Of a DNA stretch of 64,000 nt, positions 18,079 through 24,891 are shown in pieces. The notes below the pieces were generated by a model. That model was not told the DNA's origin, ran no database searches, and worked only from the letters and a program-made list of their open reading frames with translations. The position numbers and the translations under genes were made by a program. Position 1 is the stretch's first letter. Every line of letters starts with the position of its first letter. Origin of the DNA: Paradesertivirga mongoliensis (GTDB lineage Bacteria; Bacteroidota; Bacteroidia; Sphingobacteriales; Sphingobacteriaceae); contig NZ_JAFMZO010000004.1 in the NCBI RefSeq assembly GCF_024436395.1, positions 558,001 through 622,000 on the forward strand, given 5' to 3'.

Positions 18079-19012
18079 GCGATAATGGTAAATTGATTTT
18101 AATTCCTTCGTTAAGTAATAGTTTTTGTAAGGTTGTCCGCAAACGCACTTCTTCCTCCGGAGATAATGCGTGCAATGGCGGCATAACATTGGATTGACAT
18201 AGGCCGAAATCCTGCATCAATACCTTTAATGCCCATAATGATTCACCTAATGATTTTTGTCCCTGATAAAGATTCCCCAGCTTGTCTGACTGCTCCTGGT
18301 ACTGATATGCTTTATCGTAATCACCATTGCGAACTGCTTCCATCAGATCGGCATATAATTCCGGATGAAGGTTGCCTGTGCTTGGAATAAGGCCATCGCT
18401 GCCATTTATAAGAGCATAGGCAGATTTTGCTGCCCAACCGAGGAAATGGCTGAAATCTTCACGCTTTGACCACAGTTTTAAAGATGCTTGCAAGCGGTCC
18501 TCACAACGCTCCGAATCCTTCACGGCAACAATATTTTCGTGATAGCTCAACTCATCGATCAGACTCACCGGAATTGACATATTAGTGGTTGCGGGGATGT
18601 TGTAAATAATCAAGGGCCCTTTTATCTCATCTGCCAATTGCTCGAAATATCTCCGCATCTGGCTTTCAGACAGGGTATAATACGACGACAGAGTTGCCGC
18701 TACCGCATCAATTCCCGCATCTAAACACCTCTTTGCGAAATCAATCGATTCCTCCAGACAGTTTGAGGAGATCCCAGCATACAACAGGGTTCCCGGCCGC
18801 TTGTTTTTTATGGCCTGTTTTAAGTAATCTATCTTAACCGAAGCGGGAAGCGATGCCGCTTCGCCTGTTGTCCCCAGAAAAAAGGGCGAGGCATTGTTGT
18901 TGTACAAATGCGAAAAAATCTTATCCACTGCTTCATGGTCCAGTTTGTAATCCCGGGTTATGGGTGTTATTACCGGAACTATCAGACCATGATATTTCTT
19001 CTTAATACTCAT
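18071..19012 (-). CDS. DapA/N-acetylneuraminate-lyase family aldolase of the acid-sugar module
   Basis: 313 residues, cytoplasmic. A class I aldolase TIM barrel with 'LGTTGEAASL' (46-55), the catalytic tyrosine Y137 in 'IIYNIPATTN' and the Schiff-base lysine K165 in 'IVAVKDSE'. Members split or form bonds to pyruvate (2-keto-3-deoxy sugar acids, N-acetylneuraminate, dihydrodipicolinate). A biosynthetic DapA role is unlikely inside this catabolic operon. It lies one base after the iron alcohol dehydrogenase and overlaps pdxA2. My proposal is retro-aldol cleavage of Dha to pyruvate and a C4 semialdehyde acid; 2-keto-3-deoxy-gluconate or -rhamnonate are the conventional alternatives. Confidence 0.9.
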   Translation of the reverse strand: MSIKKKYHGLIVPVITPITRDYKLDHEAVDKIFSHLYNNNASPFFLGTTGEAASLPASVKIDYLKQAIKNKRPGTLLYAGISSNCLEESIDFAKRCLDAGIDAVAATLSSYYTLSESQMRRYFEQLADEIKGPLIIYNIPATTNMSIPVSLIDELSYHENIVAVKDSERCEDRLQASLKLWSKREDFSHFLGWAAKSAYALINGSDGLIPSTGNLHPELYADLMEAVRNGDYDKAYQYQEQSDKLGNLYQGQKSLGESLWALKVLMQDFGLCQSNVMPPLHALSPEEEVRLRTTLQKLLLNEGIKINLPLSHV

Positions 19013-19013
19013 A

Positions 19014-20162
19014 TTAGTAGGCTGCTGTATAAATGGTTATTGCATCTTCAAGGGTGATGGGCCTTGGGTTATTTTTTAATAATCGGGTAATCTTCATCGC
19101 ATCCTCGGCCATCTCCGTAATGCATTCTTTTGGGATATCAAGATCTCGTAACCTTGCGGGTATTCCACACAGGCTGATTAATGACTTTATTTTTTCAATA
19201 CCTTTTTTAGCGGTGGTCAAATCGTCCTCCGCGCGTTCACATCCAAGCGCAATGGCTACTTCGGCGTACTTCTTGGGTGAGGCACTAATATTGAACTCCA
19301 TAACATGTGGCAAAAGCATGGCGTTAGACAGGCCATGCGCCAGGTGAAACATACTTCCCAAAGGATAAGAAAGCGCATGCACTCCGGCAGTATTTACCGG
19401 GCCCAGACAAAAACCACCTAAAAGACTTCCCATGGCAACCTGAGTTCTGGCTTCTTCATCGCTACCATTCTGAACTGCCTGCACAATATGAGCTGCGATT
19501 AATCGCATTCCCTCATAAGCGTACATGTCGATAAAGGGTTGCGAAAACTTATTGGTGTAAGCCTCAAGGCAATGGGTAAGCGCATCTAAACCTGTAGCTG
19601 CAGTAATTGCAGGCGGCACACTCATGGTTAGCAACGGATCCACGTACACTGAATCCGGTACCAAAAACGGGCTGATGATTCCTTTTTTCTGATTGTCTTT
19701 ATTGTCGACTAAGATTGCATTTGGAGATACTTCACTTCCTGTGCCGGATGTGGCGGGCAGACAGATCAGCTTTTTAGCTCTTCCCTTTAACAATCCTATG
19801 CCAACGATCTCTTCTAGGCTTTGTTCACTTCCGAGTTGAGCCGCCACAAGTTTTGCGATGTCGAGAACGCTTCCACCGCCAATTCCAACAACCACATCAG
19901 GATTACCTTGCGACACTTTTTTCATCAGCGACTTGAAATCATCAAACGATGGCTCTTGTTTAATTCCTGTATCAACCAGAACTGAAATATTATTCTCTTT
20001 AAGCCCGCTAATCAAATTTTCTAAAGCTGATAAAAGCGGTTCTATGGTAATAATCAACACGGTAGATGGTGTAACTTCAATGAGTTCTTCAATTAAAGAA
20101 GCTATGCATCCTTTACCAAAAACCAGCTTGCCAGGAAAATGTATTTTAAACTGCTGATCCAT
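19014..20162 (-). CDS. Iron-containing alcohol dehydrogenase
   Basis: 382 residues, cytoplasmic. The nucleotide-binding stretch 'VVVGIGGGSVLDIAKLVAA' is at 90-108, 'PATSGTGSEVSPNAI' at 136-150, and the metal ligands expected for the FucO/DhaT-type family are all present: D193, H197, H262 and H276. Such enzymes reduce small aldehydes with NAD(P)H. The start codon overlaps the stop of the sialidase-like gene by one base and the end is one base before the aldolase, so it is made together with both. Its natural job is to reduce the aldehyde released by the aldolase. If the aldolase cuts Dha, the product would be D-threonate; if it cuts a rhamnonate derivative, lactaldehyde reduction is the alternative. 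Confidence 0.92.
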   Translation of the reverse strand: MDQQFKIHFPGKLVFGKGCIASLIEELIEVTPSTVLIITIEPLLSALENLISGLKENNISVLVDTGIKQEPSFDDFKSLMKKVSQGNPDVVVGIGGGSVLDIAKLVAAQLGSEQSLEEIVGIGLLKGRAKKLICLPATSGTGSEVSPNAILVDNKDNQKKGIISPFLVPDSVYVDPLLTMSVPPAITAATGLDALTHCLEAYTNKFSQPFIDMYAYEGMRLIAAHIVQAVQNGSDEEARTQVAMGSLLGGFCLGPVNTAGVHALSYPLGSMFHLAHGLSNAMLLPHVMEFNISASPKKYAEVAIALGCERAEDDLTTAKKGIEKIKSLISLCGIPARLRDLDIPKECITEMAEDAMKITRLLKNNPRPITLEDAITIYTAAY

Positions 20163-21304
20163 TAATCGTTAGTAATTTCTGTTGCAACCGGAGCTGTGTA
20201 GCCTTTCAACTTTGGCCAAAGTCCCTTTTTAATCTTCTTTAATTTCACCTCCGAAGGATCTATTACCGCATGCTTAATTTTAAGCCGGCGCCAGGTATAA
20301 ATTACATGGAGCAATCCGTCTTTTGTTTGAATGATTGATGGGTAGGAATACTGACTTATCGGGGAATCCTCCAAAATTGCTGCGGCATACCATTTCTTCC
20401 CATTCTTTGATATAGAAAGATTTAAAGGAGTTCTGGGACCTTTGGCTAGGTCGCCGGGAGGCAGCACGTGATTATATACCAACGCAAAACGGCCATCTTG
20501 CATAGTAACCGCATCGGTGCCAGAGTTATTATTAGGCAGATTCGTTTTGCTTAAAGGTTCCCAGGTTTCGCCATTATCATACGACCATGACTGGATTACC
20601 GCGCGATTACGGCTTCTTGCCAGGATCTGAAGTTTACCGTTTCCGTGATCCAAAATACTTGGTTGGATGGCATTGATACCAGAATCAGCTTTCAAAGGAC
20701 CGATCTTGCGCCAAGTCTTTCCAAAATCCGGAGTCACTTCAAAATGGATAAGCCAACTGTTTGGACCTTTATTTCCTTCGGTACTTGTTGGACAGAAAAG
20801 GTTACCATTGCTTAATAGAACGGGTTTATTCTTAACCGGGCCGAGGTATCCTTCTGGTAAAGCACGTGCCTCAGACCAGGTTAATCCGTGATCTTTGGAA
20901 GTGCGTAACCAGCCGTGCCAGGTACCCGGACTTGCCCCTATTTTGTAAAACAGCATTAACTCTCCATTTGGAATCTGATATAAAACAGGATTCCATGTTG
21001 GGTAACGCTTATCAGGCATAATGCCATTAGCAACGTTTTGAGGGGCTGTCCACTTACCGTTTTCGTGGCGGCTTACCCAAATACACACATCAGGATTCCG
21101 CTCTTTGGTTCCTCCAAAAAAAGCGGCGACCAAACCCTTCGGTGTTTCTACTATAGTTGCAGAATGTGCCTCTGGAAAAGGCGCACTATCGTAGATAAAT
21201 TCGTCAACAAGTATCCCCTTTTTCCAGGGTTTGGTTTGAGCCGATAGAAATCCGGTTGAACTTATCAACAGGATAGTAATGAGTTTTATGGTGTTTGTTA
21301 TCAT
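20162..21304 (-). CDS. Secreted sialidase-like BNR/Asp-box beta-propeller (candidate ulosonic-acid hydrolase)
   Basis: 380 residues with a signal peptide (cleavage near 'STGFLSAQ'). Three Asp boxes of the form S/T-x-D-x-G-x-T-W are visible: 'SKDHGLTW' (136-143), 'TPDFGKTW' (191-198) and 'SYDNGETW' (241-248), together with 'EAHSATIVETPKGLVAAFFG' (45-64). This places it in the sialidase-fold BNR_2 group. Pectin has no sialic acid, but rhamnogalacturonan-II carries the related keto-deoxy acids Kdo and Dha, and Kdo hydrolases are found among GH33. Its gene overlaps the alcohol dehydrogenase by one base and leads the acid-sugar catabolic genes, which supports an ulosonosidase role. A polysaccharide-lyase role (some propeller proteins are lyases) cannot be excluded. 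Confidence 0.7.
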   Translation of the reverse strand: MITNTIKLITILLISSTGFLSAQTKPWKKGILVDEFIYDSAPFPEAHSATIVETPKGLVAAFFGGTKERNPDVCIWVSRHENGKWTAPQNVANGIMPDKRYPTWNPVLYQIPNGELMLFYKIGASPGTWHGWLRTSKDHGLTWSEARALPEGYLGPVKNKPVLLSNGNLFCPTSTEGNKGPNSWLIHFEVTPDFGKTWRKIGPLKADSGINAIQPSILDHGNGKLQILARSRNRAVIQSWSYDNGETWEPLSKTNLPNNNSGTDAVTMQDGRFALVYNHVLPPGDLAKGPRTPLNLSISKNGKKWYAAAILEDSPISQYSYPSIIQTKDGLLHVIYTWRRLKIKHAVIDPSEVKLKKIKKGLWPKLKGYTAPVATEITND

Positions 21305-21318
21305 TGGATTTGTCTTAC

Positions 21319-21345
21319 GCTGACAGGGTTTCGAAGCCTGTCAGT
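21319..21345. repeat. Short palindromic repeat between DUF3826 and sialidase-like genes
   Basis: The stretch CTGACAGG-GTTTCGAAG-CCTGTCAG forms an 8-bp stem with a 9-nt loop, of the kind found as dispersed elements in Bacteroidota. It sits in the 73-bp gap inside the long operon, followed toward 21377 by an ACTTAT-like simple repeat. It could stabilise the upstream mRNA end or cause partial termination before the acid-sugar genes. It has no T-run typical of an intrinsic terminator. Confidence 0.6.
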
Positions 21346-21377
21346 GTTTATCTATCTACTTACTTATACTTATACTT

Positions 21378-22112
21378 CTACTTATTCTTTTTCTCTGCCG
21401 CAGCCGCAGCATCAGCAGCTTTTTTCGCCTTTACCATGTTAGTATAATCTTTATACATCTGTTTCCAGTTCCGTCCGTTTGAGTTTAGATACTGCTCTGA
21501 CTTGGTTTTATAGATCTCAAAGATGGCCGAGATCTGCTCCATGTTTTTAAAGTCTATCGCCTGTTCACGAGCCTGTTTTAAGAACTTCAGGATGGTTGCT
21601 TCCTCTTCTGCGGTAATATTTGGCACAATGGCCTGATATCCTTTCATAGTAAAAGCAACCTTACCGATAGTATATTTATCCAAAATAAGTTCTACCTGCT
21701 CTTCACTTAAATCTTTTCTTAAGCCACTCATCAGGTCTTGATGAATACTGACAGGCATGGCCGAGTTAGCGATAACTTGTCGGTCCAGATTGGAAAGCTT
21801 TGTTCCCGTTACCGGATTAATTCCAGCCGGAACCGTCGTGTATGGATGCTCATTGTGCCAGTCGCGAGTAGTTTTCAGATGGTTAGAAATAAGCTGTTTA
21901 AGCCTCGATTCTTTTGCTGCATCGTTAAGACTTAAAGACTTAACCCATTCGTCGGCCTTTGCATCCATGCCCGCGTCCGATTTTATCCGAGCCTCGGGCG
22001 ACATGGTTTCTGTTTTCGGCGCAGCCGGCGCCTGACTAAATGCGTCGAACGACAGCATGGTAGCGGTTACTATTGCCGCGCTAAAAATCCCTGATTTTAA
22101 AGTTCTTTTCAT
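21378..22112 (-). CDS. Secreted DUF3826-like protein
   Basis: About 244 residues from the ATG at 22110-22112 (MKRTLKSGIFSAAI), preferred over the longer start because the signal peptide begins there and it leaves 24 bp after the GH78 stop. After the signal peptide the protein is mostly charged and helical, with 'LSEEQVELILDKYTIGKVAF', 'ITAEEEATILKFLKQAREQA' and 'YKTKSEQYLNSNGRNWKQMY'; the C-terminus is a lysine/alanine-rich tail. These match in layout the proteins at 40168 and 54859, the DUF3826 family of exported proteins tied to polysaccharide loci, whose function is unknown. This copy is the most diverged: WFGKYKGKI has become 'IFEIYKTKS'. Confidence 0.8.
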   Translation of the reverse strand: MKRTLKSGIFSAAIVTATMLSFDAFSQAPAAPKTETMSPEARIKSDAGMDAKADEWVKSLSLNDAAKESRLKQLISNHLKTTRDWHNEHPYTTVPAGINPVTGTKLSNLDRQVIANSAMPVSIHQDLMSGLRKDLSEEQVELILDKYTIGKVAFTMKGYQAIVPNITAEEEATILKFLKQAREQAIDFKNMEQISAIFEIYKTKSEQYLNSNGRNWKQMYKDYTNMVKAKKAADAAAAAEKKNK

Positions 22113-22136
22113 GGTTTTATCTTTTTGCACTATTAA

Positions 22137-24890
22137 CTATATCGATGAATTAAAAGAGTAAACTCCTGAGCCAAGTTCATATACGGCCCTGTTACTCTCC
22201 ATTTTAATAAATTTCACTCCAGCAGCAGAACCGGCTTTCTTTCCTGATTCAGAGACAGCATCCGCTGAGTTTGCCGGGACATATACCAAAGCTTTTGTAT
22301 TTGCCGGAACCGTAATCTTCCAGGCGAAAGCCTTCCCGTCTTTCTTCCAGTCGCTGCTTATTAAACCGTAGGGCGATTTATAACTTCCCTTGGCATAATT
22401 GAGTCCTTCAATCATTTCTGGTTTCATGATGATCTGCTTAAAGCCAGGATTCGAATAGTCTGACTTAATACCAAGTAAGTTTTCATAATACCACACCATC
22501 AGATCACCCAGCATCATCACATGGTTTTGTGAGTTCATTTTAGGATTAGCAGTATTGCCGTTCCAAAGTTCCCAGATCGCGGTAGCGCCATTCTCAATCA
22601 TATATCCCCAGGAAGGGTAAGTTTTCTTTGAAACAATCGTATAAGCCAGATCCGCTCTGCCGATATCTGAAAGTGTGCGCATTAACCACTGGGTACCGAC
22701 AAGTCCTGTGCTCAGATGACCTTTGTTTTTAACTTCGATGATGTTTGCGATTTCGCGATGTACTTTATCCTTGTTCTGATCCTCCACTAATCCGAAATGA
22801 ACCGCAAGAAGATTATCAGTAAGCTTATTTTCACCGTAATACCCCTTCTCGTTATAGAATTTTTTATTGAAGGCAGTTTTAGCAACAGAAGCAAGCGCTT
22901 CAAATGAGGCTATATCAGCGTCGTTGCCAGTCAGTTTAGCAAAACGGGACATCATGTTTAAGTAATGGTAGTAGTAGGCTGTCGCGATTAACATGCTTGG
23001 ATGTTTCTGATCCGCATTCACACCACGCCCTGCTTCAATACTCTCGGGCGGGGCGCACCAGTCGCCATAACTATCTTTTGTAAGAATTCCCTCGTCGTTT
23101 AAATATCTGGAGTGCATATAAAGCAACCACTTCTTCATTGCCGGGTAATTAGTATGCAACACCGAAATATCACCGGTTTGACGATAAAGCATGTCGGAAA
23201 TCATAAGAAGTGTGCCCGGCCAGGTCATATTATCGCTGTAATAGCGCCAGAAAGCCGGTGCAACATCGGGGATAGCCCCATCAGGTTTTTGAGCATACCT
23301 GATATCCTGAAGCCACTTATTGTACAAAGCCGTATTGTCAAACAAGAAACTTTCTCCGTAAGCCTGCGTAGGCCTGTCGCCCAGCCATGGTTGGCGCTCG
23401 TTTCGTTGCGGACAGTCTACCGGCATACCTTTATAATTCGAGGCTATTCCCCACCAGGAATTCTGGTGGATTTGGTTAAGAAGAGGGTTTGAGCTCTCGA
23501 ACGAGCCTACAGTTTGCATATCATCATACACAAAACGTGCTGTAAAATCATTTTTAGACGGTGTACCGGGATAACCACTAACTTCCACATATCTAAATCC
23601 ATGGTACACGAAACGCGGTTCCCATTCTTCAATACCCTGTCCCTTTAAAATATAGGTATCAGTAGTTTTCGCATCGCGCAGATTGGCAATAAACAACTCA
23701 CCATTCGGCTGCAGCGACTCTGCGAATTTCAAAGTCAGCTTGCGGCCTTTTTCGCCTTTTACGCGGAATTTTACCCAGCCCGACATGTTTTGTCCAAAGT
23801 CTATAATGTGATTCCCATTGGGCCGTTTAGTGATGGAAACCGGCGCAACGTCCTGCATCACCTTCATAAACTGATTCATTTGGGCTTCGTAGGTACCGCC
23901 TGGTTCTTGTACATATTCAGGCTTCAACCAGGCTTGCTCATTAAATCCGGACTGGTTCCAGCCTGGCATTTCCTTGCGGGCGTCATAATCCTCACCGTCG
24001 TATTCATTGTTTGCCAGAATGGGGCCATTGGCTGTACCTTTCCAGCTCTCGTCTGTTTTGACAGTTAATTTGCTACCATCGGCATAGACAATATTTACCT
24101 GCATCAATAACTTAGGAAAACCGAAAGTCTTCTGTTTGTACGCTTTGGTTTGACGCATTTCAAAAAAGCGACCGTTACCCAGAATTACGCCGATAGCGTG
24201 CTTCCCCTCTTTCAGTTGCTGCGTAACATCGAAAGTGTTGTACTTTATATTTTGTGTGTAATCGGTCGGTGCCGGAGCAAGAACCTGGTCGCCGATCTTT
24301 TTTCCATCAATGTAAAGTTCGTATAACCCTAATCCAATAATGGATGCAGTGGCCGATTTAACGGGTTTAGTGGTAGCAAATTCTTTTCGGAAATATCGTG
24401 CAGATAACCTTGGCTGATCGGCGTTATCCCATGGAAAATAGCGATCAAAGCCAATCCAACGGCCTTCCCAGTCTTTGTACTGATGTAAACCAAGTGTCCA
24501 TGAAGCGTTTTGGCTCCAATCTGATTCGCCTTTATTCGTCCAGACCTTAACTTTCCAAAAAGCCTTCTCACCTTTATTCAAAGGTTTTCCCGTATATTTT
24601 ACATACTGCGATGCGCTTGAATTAACCTTTCCCGAATTCCAAAGGTCTCCCTCATTGGTCCAAAGCTTTTCTGCTGTCGAGGCTACCAGGATCTGAAAAG
24701 CTATTTGCTCTGTTCCCCTTTGCAGGGAAACCGTTTCCCAGCTCAACCTTGGTTGGAGCACGTCAATCCCGGTAGGGTTTGACAACATCTCGATACGAAG
24801 GTTCTGTACAACTACCAGCACTTCATTCGTTTTGAATGATGTGAGACTGAGCGTTGTCATCAGAATAAGAAGCCCTTTAAATAATTTCAT
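22137..24890 (-). CDS. GH78 alpha-L-rhamnosidase
   Basis: About 917 residues from the ATG at 24888-24890 (MKLFKGLLILMTTLS), the start that gives a clean signal peptide and begins one base after the GH2 stop; a start 7 codons earlier would overlap that stop. The N-terminal domain opens 'VQNLRIEMLSNPTGIDVLQP' and 'RLSWETVSLQRGTEQ'. The barrel has 'VDCPQRNERQPWLGDRPTQA' and 'GYMIENGATAIWELWNGN', standard GH78 motifs; C-terminal 'MMLGDLMVWYYENLLGI' is also typical. It removes terminal alpha-L-rhamnose. It is only distantly similar to the GH78 at 8914, suggesting different linkages. Confidence 0.93.
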   Translation of the reverse strand: MKLFKGLLILMTTLSLTSFKTNEVLVVVQNLRIEMLSNPTGIDVLQPRLSWETVSLQRGTEQIAFQILVASTAEKLWTNEGDLWNSGKVNSSASQYVKYTGKPLNKGEKAFWKVKVWTNKGESDWSQNASWTLGLHQYKDWEGRWIGFDRYFPWDNADQPRLSARYFRKEFATTKPVKSATASIIGLGLYELYIDGKKIGDQVLAPAPTDYTQNIKYNTFDVTQQLKEGKHAIGVILGNGRFFEMRQTKAYKQKTFGFPKLLMQVNIVYADGSKLTVKTDESWKGTANGPILANNEYDGEDYDARKEMPGWNQSGFNEQAWLKPEYVQEPGGTYEAQMNQFMKVMQDVAPVSITKRPNGNHIIDFGQNMSGWVKFRVKGEKGRKLTLKFAESLQPNGELFIANLRDAKTTDTYILKGQGIEEWEPRFVYHGFRYVEVSGYPGTPSKNDFTARFVYDDMQTVGSFESSNPLLNQIHQNSWWGIASNYKGMPVDCPQRNERQPWLGDRPTQAYGESFLFDNTALYNKWLQDIRYAQKPDGAIPDVAPAFWRYYSDNMTWPGTLLMISDMLYRQTGDISVLHTNYPAMKKWLLYMHSRYLNDEGILTKDSYGDWCAPPESIEAGRGVNADQKHPSMLIATAYYYHYLNMMSRFAKLTGNDADIASFEALASVAKTAFNKKFYNEKGYYGENKLTDNLLAVHFGLVEDQNKDKVHREIANIIEVKNKGHLSTGLVGTQWLMRTLSDIGRADLAYTIVSKKTYPSWGYMIENGATAIWELWNGNTANPKMNSQNHVMMLGDLMVWYYENLLGIKSDYSNPGFKQIIMKPEMIEGLNYAKGSYKSPYGLISSDWKKDGKAFAWKITVPANTKALVYVPANSADAVSESGKKAGSAAGVKFIKMESNRAVYELGSGVYSFNSSI

Positions 24891-24891
24891 C

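Noticed and set aside
18079..18189. 37-codon N-terminal extension of the PdxA2 reading frame
   Set aside because: It lies wholly within the aldolase gene and is cysteine/lysine-rich without family similarity; the ATG at 18076-18078 precedes the standard PdxA N-terminus.
18071..19012. Aldolase as lysine-biosynthesis DapA
   Set aside because: The operon is catabolic with transporter, kinase and dehydrogenase overlapping it; biosynthetic dapA would not be expected here.
14316..21304. Kdo as the substrate of the acid-sugar module
   Set aside because: Retro-aldol cleavage of Kdo gives pyruvate and arabinose, which leaves no role for the DUF1537 kinase and PdxA2; Dha accounts for all the genes.
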